From Kitasatospora aureofaciens (GTDB lineage Bacteria; Actinomycetota; Actinomycetes; Streptomycetales; Streptomycetaceae): a stretch of 64,000 bases of DNA. Positions within the stretch are counted from its first letter, which is position 1, and each line of letters begins with the position of its first letter. The DNA lies in contig JODU01000014.1 in assembly GCA_000720845.1 (NCBI GenBank), positions 124,001 through 188,000 of the forward strand. Reading direction: 5' to 3'. Both the position numbers and the translations under genes were made by a program. The notes beneath the pieces are model-generated. The model was given only the letters and a program-made list of their open reading frames with translations. It did no database searches and was not told where the DNA came from. Shown piece after piece: positions 56,016 to 63,959 of the stretch.

Positions 56016-57484
56016 GCGGCACGGGCCGGCTCACCCGCACGCTCGGGGCCCGCACCGCCCGCGTCGTCTACGGCGAACCGGGCCCGGACGACATCCGCCG
56101 GGAACTCGGCCACACCTCGGTCATCGACCTGGCGCACGTGGTGATGCTCACCGAGTGCGGGCTGCTGCCCCGGGACGCGGCCGCCGCCCTGCTGAGAGCC
56201 GTGACCGCACTCCGCGCCGACGGCTTCCGGGAGCTGTACGACCGCCCGGCGCCGCGCGGCCTGTACCTGATGTACGAGAGCCACCTCATCGAGCGGCTCG
56301 GCGCGGACATCGGGGGCAAGCTGCACACGGGCCGTTCCCGCAACGACATCAAGGCCACCATCACCGCGATGCGGCTGCGCGACGACCTGGCGGACCTGCT
56401 CGGCGAACTGCTGCGCCTGCAGGCCGTGCTGCTGGCCCGCGCCCGTGCCCACCGCGACGTCGTCATGCCGGTCTACACACACTTCCAGCCGGCGATGCCC
56501 GTCACCTACGGCTACTACCTCGCGGGGATCGCCACCGCGCTGGACCGGGACATCGCCGCCCTGCGGCACGTCCTCGCGGAGCGGAGCGACTGCCCGCTCG
56601 GCGCCGGTGCCGTGTCCGGCACGGACCTGCCCATCGACCCTGCCCGCACGGCGGAACTGCTCGGATTCGACGGGCCGCCCCTGCACGCCATGGACGCGGT
56701 GGCCTCCCGGGACACGCTGCTGCGCGCCCTCGCGGCGGCTGCCGGGGCGGGGCTCACGCTGAGCCGCCTCGCCACCGATCTCCAGCTGTGGAGCACCCAG
56801 GAATTCGGCTTCGTGGAGTTCCCCGAGCGACTCGTGGGCGGCAGTTCCGCCATGCCCCAGAAGCGCAACGCCTTCCTGCTCGAGCATGTGAAGGCCAAGG
56901 CGGCGGCCGCCGTCGGAGCGTGGACCGCATCGGCCGCCGCCATGAAGTCCACGCCGTTCACCAACTCCATCGAGGTGGGCACCGAGGCGGTCGGCGGGGC
57001 CTGGTCGGCGCTGGCCACCGTGCACGACGGCGTGCTCCTTGCCCAGGTACTGGTGAGCGGCGCCCGGCCGGACGGACGGCGGATGGAGCAGCGGGCCCGG
57101 GAGGGCTTCGTGACCGCCACGGTGATCGCCAACCGCCTCGTGCGCCAGGGCGTTCCCTTCCGTACCGCACACCACGTGGTGGGAGCCGCGGTGCGGGAGG
57201 CGGTTGACGCCGGTGAGTCGGAGCTGACGAAGATCACGCTGCCGGAGGGCCTGCGGGCTGACGTGAGCGCGGACGTCCCGGCGCTTGCCGAGCTCGTCGC
57301 CGAGCACGACCGGGGCGGCGGTCCGGGCGCGTGCGAGAGCGTCGTTCACGAGCTCCGGGAGCGCTGCGCGGAGCACACCGCGGCCCTCGCCCGGTACCGT
57401 GCGCGGCTGTCGCGGGCGGAACGCGCCCTCGACACGGCGGTCGCGGCCGTGACCGGCGCAAGGGACGAAGGAGCAGAGCGATGA
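56012..57484 (+). CDS. Argininosuccinate lyase-like enzyme (fumarate-eliminating superfamily)
   Basis: 490 aa. Aspartase/fumarase superfamily: GGKLHTGRSRNDIKATITAM, PVYTHFQPAMPVTYGYYLAG (catalytic-region His) and the signature LVGGSSAMPQKRNAFLLEHV (flexible loop Ser). Not the housekeeping ArgH judging from its place in a secondary-metabolite operon. Expected to eliminate fumarate from an N-succinyl adduct made by the PLP enzyme, leaving a free amine (2,3-diaminobutyrate), as proposed for homologues in pacidamycin-type clusters. Coupled to both neighbours by ATGA overlaps. C-terminal 40 residues are helical and Arg/Ala-rich. Confidence 0.9.
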   Translation: MSGTGRLTRTLGARTARVVYGEPGPDDIRRELGHTSVIDLAHVVMLTECGLLPRDAAAALLRAVTALRADGFRELYDRPAPRGLYLMYESHLIERLGADIGGKLHTGRSRNDIKATITAMRLRDDLADLLGELLRLQAVLLARARAHRDVVMPVYTHFQPAMPVTYGYYLAGIATALDRDIAALRHVLAERSDCPLGAGAVSGTDLPIDPARTAELLGFDGPPLHAMDAVASRDTLLRALAAAAGAGLTLSRLATDLQLWSTQEFGFVEFPERLVGGSSAMPQKRNAFLLEHVKAKAAAAVGAWTASAAAMKSTPFTNSIEVGTEAVGGAWSALATVHDGVLLAQVLVSGARPDGRRMEQRAREGFVTATVIANRLVRQGVPFRTAHHVVGAAVREAVDAGESELTKITLPEGLRADVSADVPALAELVAEHDRGGGPGACESVVHELRERCAEHTAALARYRARLSRAERALDTAVAAVTGARDEGAER

Positions 57485-58755
57485 ACGGTACGGCGGTCCG
57501 ATGGTTCGCCTTCCTGGAGAGCAACACCACCGGTACGGGGCGGGAGTTCTGCGCGCGCGCACGTGCTCGGGGCCTGCGGCCCGTGCTGCTGACCCGGGAC
57601 CCGGACCGGTACCCGTACGTCACCGAGGACGCCGTCGACACGCTGCGGCTGGACACCACGGACCTCGACGCCGTGGTGTCGGCCTGCCGGGGTCTGGCCG
57701 AGGACACCGGACTGGCCGGGATCACCTCCAGCTCCGAGTACTTCGTGGCGGACGCCGCCCGCGCGGCGGCCCGCCTCGGGCTGCCGGCGGCCGACGGCGA
57801 CGCGATCGCCCGCTGCCGGGCCAAGGATCTCCAGCGGGCGGCGCTCGCCGCCCACGGGGTCCCGGTGCCCGCCTGGACGGGGGTCGCCGACGTGACCGCG
57901 GCGGTGCGGGCGGCCGACGCCATCGGGTATCCGGTGGTGCTCAAGCCGGTGAGCGGCTCGGGGTCCAGCGGCGTACGGCTGTGCCGCGACCGGGCCGAGG
58001 CCGGGGAATGGGCCCGCGTGCTGTTCGACCGGGCGACGGACGAACGGGGCAACACGGTGCCGGCCCGCGTCCTGGTGGAAGCGGCCGTCGACGGGCCGGA
58101 GTTCTCCGTCGAGACCTTCGACGGCGAGGTCGTCACCGTCGTCGCCAAGCACACCGCTCCCGCACCGCACTTCGTGGAGACGGGCCACGACATCCCGGCC
58201 CCCCTGGACCCCGGGGCGACCGCCGAACTCGGCGACACCGCGCTGGCGGCCCTCAAGGCCCTCGGGCTCGGCTGGGGCGCCGCCCACACCGAGATCCGCC
58301 GGTCCGCCGACGGCCCCGTCGTCATCGAGGTCAACCCCAGGCTCGCCGGCGGCATGATCCCCGTCGCCGTGCGGGCCGCGACCGGCACGGACCTGGTGGA
58401 CGCCGTGATCGCCCGGGCAGCGGGCCTGGACACGCCGCCCGCAGCGGCGGTCCCGGAAGCCGGGGCCGGCCACGCCGCCGTGCGGTTCGTGATCGCGGCC
58501 GGCCAGGGACGGGTCAAGGCCGTGACCGGGGTCCGGGAGGCGGGCGCGGCGCCGGGTGTGGTGGTGGCCGTGCCCACCACGGCCGTCGGCCGGCAGGTGC
58601 GGATCACGCACTCGTTCCAGGACCGCCTGGGCTGTGTGGTCGCCACCGGCTCCGGCACCGCGCAGGCGGCGACCCACGCGGAGCAGGCCGCGGAACTGAT
58701 CAGGATCGAGCTGGAGGAACCGGCGACGCCGGAGGAAGGGAACGGGGGCCGATGA
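57481..58755 (+). CDS. ATP-grasp family ligase
   Basis: 424 aa. ATP-grasp carboxylate-amine ligase: N-terminal Rossmann-like part (VRWFAFLESNTTGTGREFCA), CRAKDLQRAALAAHGVPVPA, IGYPVVLKPVSGSGSSGVRL (ATP-binding Lys and glycine loop), VLVEAAVDGPEFSVETFDGE, and VIEVNPRLAGGMIPVAVRAA (Mg-binding Glu and Asn). Relatives join an amino acid to a second acid through an acyl phosphate, as in dapdiamide or bacilysin synthesis. In this operon it could form the amide between diaminobutyrate and another acid. Coupled to lyase and NRPS genes by 4-nt overlaps. Confidence 0.92.
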   Translation: MNGTAVRWFAFLESNTTGTGREFCARARARGLRPVLLTRDPDRYPYVTEDAVDTLRLDTTDLDAVVSACRGLAEDTGLAGITSSSEYFVADAARAAARLGLPAADGDAIARCRAKDLQRAALAAHGVPVPAWTGVADVTAAVRAADAIGYPVVLKPVSGSGSSGVRLCRDRAEAGEWARVLFDRATDERGNTVPARVLVEAAVDGPEFSVETFDGEVVTVVAKHTAPAPHFVETGHDIPAPLDPGATAELGDTALAALKALGLGWGAAHTEIRRSADGPVVIEVNPRLAGGMIPVAVRAATGTDLVDAVIARAAGLDTPPAAAVPEAGAGHAAVRFVIAAGQGRVKAVTGVREAGAAPGVVVAVPTTAVGRQVRITHSFQDRLGCVVATGSGTAQAATHAEQAAELIRIELEEPATPEEGNGGR

Positions 58756-61700
58756 GCGGGCACCGCACTCAGCAGACGTACACCAGAATCCCCAGATGGA
58801 CCATGCCGGGCAGCGACGAGCAGGGGTCGGCGGAACACCGGGAGGTACTGCCCGCGCCGCTCACCCGGGCGCTGGAGGAGCGCGCCGCCGACACCGGTGC
58901 GGGACTGTCCGCGGTGCTGCTCGCCGCGCACGCCCGGGTCCTGGCGACGGTGGTGGCCGAACCCGATCTGCTCATCGGTCTGGTTCCGGCGGCCGGCCGG
59001 GCGGAGTCGCCGCTGAGCCTGACCGTCGCGGACTCCTCCTGGGCGGACCTGGTCACGCTCGCGAGCACGGCGCCGGTCGCGGCGCCCCGCGCGGAGGGCC
59101 GTCCCGAGGTGGTGTTCGACCTGTCGGGCCTCACACCGACGGCCACCGCGCCCGCCGACCGCCCGGACCCGGGCGACGCGGCCGTCGGTCTCGACGAGGG
59201 TGTCGTGCTGAGGGTGGCCGTCACCGCCGGCCCCGCCGGGCTGTCGCTGCGCCTGGTGTACGACCGGGCACACCTCGACGAGAGTTACGCGCGCCGGCTG
59301 GCGGGCTACCACCTGCGCGCGCTGGAACTCCTCGCGGCGGACACCTCCGCGCCCCATCACGGCCGGAGCCTGTTGTCGGACGAGGAGGTCGAGACCCATC
59401 TGTACGGCCTCGCGGGCCCATGCGTCGACCTGACCGACCGCACCTTCGTGGACCACTTCGAGGACCGGGTGCGCGAGATTCCGGACGCGGTGGCCGCCGT
59501 GCACGGCCCGGTGCGCTGGACGTACCGCGAGCTCGACGGGCGGGCCAACCGGGTCGCCCACGCGCTGCTGGACGCCGGCGTGCGCAGCGAGGACGTCGTC
59601 GCCGTGGTCATGGACCGCACCCTCGACTGGATCGCCGCGGCGCTCGGTGTGTTCAAGGCCGGCGGCGTCTATCTCCCGGTGCGCCCCGACTTCCCCGCCG
59701 ACCGTGTGGGTGCCCAGTTCAGCCGCAGCGAGTGCGCGTTCGTGCTCACCGAGCCCGGCAGCGCGACGCTGGCTCAGCGGGCGGGTGAACTCACCGGCCG
59801 TGCGCCGGTCGTGCTGTCCGTACCGGAGATCCAGGCCTCCGGTGTCTCCGACGCGGCCCCCCGGGTGCCGGTCGCTCCCGGCCAGGCCGCCTACATCTAC
59901 TTCACCTCCGGCTCCACCGGCGCCCCCAAGGGCGCCCTGTGCGAGCACGCCGGGATGCTCAACCACCTCCACATGAAGCTCGACGACATGGAGATGACGA
60001 ACGGGACCGCCGAGGTCGTCACCCAGACCGCCTCGCAGTGCTTCGACATCTCCCTGTGGCAGTTCGCGGCTCCGCTGATGGTGGGCGGCAGCGTACGCGT
60101 CGTCGACACGGACGCCCTGCTCGACGTCGCCGGCTTCCTCGACGAGATCGTCACGGGCGGGGTCACCGTCGTCCAGATCGTCCCGTCCTACCTGGAGGTG
60201 CTCCTCACCCACCTGGAGCAGCACCCCCGGCCGCTCGGGGCGCTGCGCACGGTGTCCGTCACCGGGGAGGCCCTCAAGTACGAACTGGTCCAGCGGTGGT
60301 TCGCCCTGTACCCGGAGATCAAGCTGGTCAACGCCTACGGCGCCACCGAGGTGTCCGACGACACCATGCACGAGGTGCTCGACCGGGTGCCGGACCGCGA
60401 CTTCGTGACCGTCGGCCGGTCGCTGCGCAACGTCAACACCTATGTGCTCGACCAGGATCTGGCGCTGGTGCCGCTCGGCTCGCCCGGGGAGATCGCGTTC
60501 TCCGGGGTCTGTGTCGGCCGCGGTTACATCAACGACGAGGAGCGCACCCGCGAGGCGTTCGTGCCCGACCCGTTCCGCGACGGCACCCGGATGTACCGCA
60601 CGGGCGACTTCGGGCGCTGGCTGCCCGAGGGGCGGATCGAGTACCTGGGCAGGCGGGACGAGCAGGTGAAGATCCGGGGCTTCCGGATCGAGATCGGCGA
60701 GATCGAGAACAAGCTGCTGGGACTGGCGGGGGTCCGGGAAGCCGCGGTCGTCATCGACGGCACGGGCGACGGGCAGCGGAACCTGGTGGCGTTCTTCAGC
60801 GGCGCTGACGGCGGTGCCGGTCCGGACGCCGGGCCCACCACCGAACGCGCCCGGGACTTCCTCGCGGGACTGCTGCCCGAGTACATGGTCCCGACGTACT
60901 TCCACCGGCTGGACCGGCTGCCGCTCACCGAGAACGGCAAGATCGACAAGAAGGCCCTGGTCCGGCTGGCCGGCACCCTGGGCCACGGCGGCGCGGCCTA
61001 CGCCGCCCCCAGCACGCCCGCCGAACAGCGGCTGGCCATGCTGTGGGCGCAGGTGCTGGGCGTGCCGTTGGAGCGCATCGGACGGGACGACAACTTCTTC
61101 GACCTGGGCGGGACCTCGCTGGCCGCCGTACGCCTCCTGGTGCAGCTGGACCGGGCGCTGTCCCTGAAGGACCTGGTCGCCCACCCCGTCCTGGCCGACC
61201 TCGGGCGGGTGCTCGACGAGCGAGCGCGGGGCGGTGAACGGGTCGCGGCGGAGAACCTGCTGCAGCCGCTGGCCAATGCCAGGGACGCCCATCACACCCT
61301 GGTGTGCTTCCCGTACGCCGGGGGCAACGCCGTCAACTTCCGTTCCCTGGCGGCCGAGTTGGAGCGGGACGGCATCGCCGTGCTCGGGGTCGAGCTGCCG
61401 GGCCACGACTTCGCGGGCGGCGACGACCCGATGGCCGACGTCCCGGAGATCGCCCGCCGGGTCCGGGACGAGATCGCCGCGCGGGTCACCACGCCCGTGC
61501 TGCTGTGGGGCCACTGCGCGGGCGCGGCTCCGGCGCTGGAGACGGCGCGGCTGCTCCAGGAGGCGGGCCGTCCCGCCGAGCGCGTCTTCGTGGGCGCGCT
61601 GCTGCTGGAGGACATCGGAGCGCTGCGCGCGGAGATGGCGGAGGCGTCGGAGGCGGACAACAGGACCCTGCTGTCCCGGCTGCGCGCGGACAACGCGTAC

Positions 61701-62027
61701 GTCGAGCTCGACGAGCTCAAGCCGGAACGCGCCGACGTCGTGGGCCGGGCCTACCGGCACGACGTCCTGACGGCCAACAGCCACCTGATCCGGATCCGTG
61801 AGGACTCCGGCAGTCACCGCATCGACGCCCCGGTCGACGTCGTAGTCGCCCGCGACGACGCCTCGACGGCGCGGTTCGCGGCGGACCACGGCGACTGGAA
61901 GGCCGTCTCCGACCGGGTGACCCTGCACGAACTGGGCCAGGGCGGTCACTACTTCATCGGCACACGACCGGCGGACACCGCCGCACTGGTGCGGGCCTGC
62001 TGCCCCGAGCCGGCGCACCGGGACTAG
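58752..62027 (+). CDS. One-module NRPS: partial C, adenylation, thiolation and Cys-type thioesterase domains
   Basis: 1091 aa. Residues 1-220 resemble only the C-terminal half of a condensation domain (LSAVLLAAHARVLATVVAEP); no HHxxxDG motif. A domain about 224-740: YFTSGSTGAPKGA (A3), CFDISLWQFAAPL (A4), NAYGATEVSDD (A5), YRTGDFGRWLPEGRIEYLGR (A7/A8), NGKIDKKAL (A10). Ten-residue specificity code read by alignment to PheA: D-I-W-Q-S-T-A-D-D-K. T domain: DNFFDLGGTSLAAVRL (Ser789). TE about 850-1091: VCFPYAGGNAVNF and LLWGHCAGAAPALE, with nucleophile Cys922 in place of Ser, plus RDDAS and GGHYFIG for the triad. The acidic code residues suit a substrate with a side-chain amine. Product release by ring closure is a real possibility. 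Confidence 0.93.
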   Translation: MSGHRTQQTYTRIPRWTMPGSDEQGSAEHREVLPAPLTRALEERAADTGAGLSAVLLAAHARVLATVVAEPDLLIGLVPAAGRAESPLSLTVADSSWADLVTLASTAPVAAPRAEGRPEVVFDLSGLTPTATAPADRPDPGDAAVGLDEGVVLRVAVTAGPAGLSLRLVYDRAHLDESYARRLAGYHLRALELLAADTSAPHHGRSLLSDEEVETHLYGLAGPCVDLTDRTFVDHFEDRVREIPDAVAAVHGPVRWTYRELDGRANRVAHALLDAGVRSEDVVAVVMDRTLDWIAAALGVFKAGGVYLPVRPDFPADRVGAQFSRSECAFVLTEPGSATLAQRAGELTGRAPVVLSVPEIQASGVSDAAPRVPVAPGQAAYIYFTSGSTGAPKGALCEHAGMLNHLHMKLDDMEMTNGTAEVVTQTASQCFDISLWQFAAPLMVGGSVRVVDTDALLDVAGFLDEIVTGGVTVVQIVPSYLEVLLTHLEQHPRPLGALRTVSVTGEALKYELVQRWFALYPEIKLVNAYGATEVSDDTMHEVLDRVPDRDFVTVGRSLRNVNTYVLDQDLALVPLGSPGEIAFSGVCVGRGYINDEERTREAFVPDPFRDGTRMYRTGDFGRWLPEGRIEYLGRRDEQVKIRGFRIEIGEIENKLLGLAGVREAAVVIDGTGDGQRNLVAFFSGADGGAGPDAGPTTERARDFLAGLLPEYMVPTYFHRLDRLPLTENGKIDKKALVRLAGTLGHGGAAYAAPSTPAEQRLAMLWAQVLGVPLERIGRDDNFFDLGGTSLAAVRLLVQLDRALSLKDLVAHPVLADLGRVLDERARGGERVAAENLLQPLANARDAHHTLVCFPYAGGNAVNFRSLAAELERDGIAVLGVELPGHDFAGGDDPMADVPEIARRVRDEIAARVTTPVLLWGHCAGAAPALETARLLQEAGRPAERVFVGALLLEDIGALRAEMAEASEADNRTLLSRLRADNAYVELDELKPERADVVGRAYRHDVLTANSHLIRIREDSGSHRIDAPVDVVVARDDASTARFAADHGDWKAVSDRVTLHELGQGGHYFIGTRPADTAALVRACCPEPAHRD

Positions 62028-62037
62028 GAGGACCAGG

Positions 62038-62952
62038 GTGACGACGATCGACACGAGGACGCTGCCCGCCGACTACCGCCGGGTGGCCGCCACCGGGGTG
62101 AGTTCGGCCTTCGGCACGTTCGGTGAGCTGCTGCAGGGCGTTCTGCCGGAGGCGGACGGTGACTTCCTGGTCACCCTGCCCGTCGCCCGGTGGGCGGTGG
62201 CCCGCTTCGAGGCGGCACCGCACACGGACGTGCTCGAGGTATGGCCGCCGCACAAGAAGAAGGCCCTGCGGCTCGCTTCGATGATCATGGAGGACTCGGG
62301 GCGGCCCGCGGGCGGTGTGCTGACGATCGACAGCACGCTGCCCGAGGGCAAGGGCCTGGCCAGTTCCTCGGCGGACCTGGTGGCGACCGCCCGCGCGGTC
62401 GCCAACGCCCTGGACGAACCCATGCCGCCGCGCCGCATCGAGTCCTACCTCGCCAGGATCGAGCCGACCGACGGGGTGCTCTACCCGTCGGTGGTCGCCT
62501 TCCACCACCGCAGTGTGCGGCTGCGCGCCCGGCTCGGTTCCCTGCCGTCCATGGCGGTGGTCAGCGTCGACGAGGGCGGCGCGGTGGACACCGTCGACTT
62601 CAACAGCATCCCCAAGCCGTTCACGGCGGCGGACGAACGGGAGTACGTCCGGCTCCTGGACCGGATCACCGGTGCCGTCGCCCGGCAGGACCTGGCCGAG
62701 GTCGGCGCGGTGGCGACCGCCAGTGCCCGGATGAACCAGGTGCTGCGGCACAAGTGGTCGCTGGAGCCGATGATCGCGATCTGCCGCGAGGTGGGCGGTC
62801 TGGGCGTGGTCGTCGGGCACAGCGGCACCACGCTGGGAATCCTGCTGGACACCTCCGCACCGCACTGCCACGGCCGGCTCACCGCCGCCGCCCAGGCCTG
62901 CCAGGAGCTGGCCGGCAACGTGACGGTGTACCGCACCCTGAGCTTCCACTGA
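62038..62952 (+). CDS. GHMP-family kinase (PduX-like, proposed L-threonine kinase)
   Basis: 304 aa. GHMP kinase features: SSAFGTFGELLQGVLPEADG (N-terminal GELLQG motif of PduX-like kinases), ATP loop TLPEGKGLASSSADLVATAR (about residues 100-119) and a C-terminal VVVGHSGTTLGILLD motif 3. PduX-type enzymes phosphorylate L-threonine; here O-phosphothreonine would be the substrate for the PLP enzyme. Last gene of the plus-strand operon, GTG start with GGAGGACCAGG upstream, 10 nt after the NRPS stop. Substrate assignment is inference from family and context. Confidence 0.85.
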   Translation: MTTIDTRTLPADYRRVAATGVSSAFGTFGELLQGVLPEADGDFLVTLPVARWAVARFEAAPHTDVLEVWPPHKKKALRLASMIMEDSGRPAGGVLTIDSTLPEGKGLASSSADLVATARAVANALDEPMPPRRIESYLARIEPTDGVLYPSVVAFHHRSVRLRARLGSLPSMAVVSVDEGGAVDTVDFNSIPKPFTAADEREYVRLLDRITGAVARQDLAEVGAVATASARMNQVLRHKWSLEPMIAICREVGGLGVVVGHSGTTLGILLDTSAPHCHGRLTAAAQACQELAGNVTVYRTLSFH

Positions 62953-62963
62953 CCCGCGCACCC

Positions 62964-63003
62964 GGAAGGGGCCGCACCCGTGACGCCGGGTGCGGCCCCT
63001 TCC
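62964..63003. terminator. Bidirectional terminator between the kinase and dioxygenase genes
   Basis: Perfect 17-bp stem GGAAGGGGCCGCACCCG / CGGGTGCGGCCCCTTCC with loop TGACGC, 11 nt from each of the two converging stop codons. Confidence 0.85.
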
Positions 63004-63014
63004 GTGTTGTTCGG

Positions 63015-63959
63015 CTACGGCTGGAACGGTTCGCCGATGCCGACCACGATCTCCCGTTCGCCCCGGTGCGGTTCACGGCTGTGCGCGGTGCGGACGTTGT
63101 CGATCACGAGGAGGTCGCCGTGGCGCCACGGCTCGCGAACGGTGTGCTTCTCGTACACGTCGTTGATCAGGTCGACGCTCGCCCGGTCCAGCGGAGTGCC
63201 GTCGCCGCAGAACGTGTTGAAGGGCAGCCCCTCGGGGCCGAACTCCGCCGTGAGGAACTCGCGGATCTCCGGAGCCATCGTCCACTCGTTGAGGAAGGCG
63301 ATCTGGTTGAACCAGCACCGCTCTCCCGTTTCCGGGTGCCTCACCACGGCCGGGCGGGTCTGCACGGTGTGCAGCGCGCCCTCGGCGTCCCAGCGCGCCT
63401 CGATGCCGTGCTCGGCGCAGTAGCGGTCCACCTCCGAGGGGTCGTCGGTGCCGAAGGCCTCCTGCCAGCCGATCCCGACGAAGGGGTTGTAGTGGCGGGT
63501 GAGCCGCCAGCCGTGCCGCTCGAAGCGGGCGACGAGATCCTCCGGCAGGTCGCGCAGTACGGCGCGGCTGTCGGCGGTCGCGGTGACGCCACCGTCGGCC
63601 GGCGGGGTGAGGCAGGCGAACGCCATCAGCCGGGGGGCAAAGGAGGCGTAACTGAGCTCATGATGCATGCACATGGGCTGGTCGGCGGGCCAGTGCGAGG
63701 AGGAGTAGACGCCCTGTCCGTAGGTGTCGCGGGGTGCGAACCCCTCGCGTTCGATCAGCGGGTCGCCGATGACGCGGCCGACGGCCGCGGCGGCGGTCGC
63801 CCGGCTGTCCAGGCGCAGTCCGCGTACCAGTACGGCGCCGTTGCGGGCGACCGCTTCTCTGATCTCGGGGCGGCGGTCGGTGAGCCAGTCGACGGCGGCG
63901 CCGGGCGGCGCCTCGGTCGCGTCGAGGCGGAGGAGCGGACCTGTGCCGGTTCCGGGCAT
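63015..63959 (-). CDS. Fe(II)/2-oxoglutarate-dependent dioxygenase, TauD/SyrP-like
   Basis: 314 aa. Iron site H99-x-E101 in QPMCMHHELSYASFAP and distal His293 in IDNVRTAHSREPH; 2-oxoglutarate Arg302 in RGEREIVVG. The H-x-E form and the surrounding HELSY pattern are those of SyrP/DdaC-like enzymes that hydroxylate or epoxidise carrier-bound or amino-acid substrates. Likely tailors the diaminobutyryl unit or its acyl partner. Convergent with the operon but separated only by a shared terminator, so probably part of the cluster. ATG 63959 with AGAGG about 10 nt upstream. Confidence 0.92.
   Translation of the reverse strand: MPGTGTGPLLRLDATEAPPGAAVDWLTDRRPEIREAVARNGAVLVRGLRLDSRATAAAAVGRVIGDPLIEREGFAPRDTYGQGVYSSSHWPADQPMCMHHELSYASFAPRLMAFACLTPPADGGVTATADSRAVLRDLPEDLVARFERHGWRLTRHYNPFVGIGWQEAFGTDDPSEVDRYCAEHGIEARWDAEGALHTVQTRPAVVRHPETGERCWFNQIAFLNEWTMAPEIREFLTAEFGPEGLPFNTFCGDGTPLDRASVDLINDVYEKHTVREPWRHGDLLVIDNVRTAHSREPHRGEREIVVGIGEPFQP

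Noticed and set aside
56012..57484. Housekeeping argininosuccinate lyase (argH)
   Set aside because: No arginine genes nearby; coupled to a PLP enzyme, ATP-grasp ligase and NRPS.
57234..62054. 1606-residue open frame on the minus strand opposite the NRPS operon
   Set aside because: Antisense shadow of GC-rich genes: low-complexity Arg/Val/Gly/Asp composition and no domain, while the plus strand has clear enzyme motifs.
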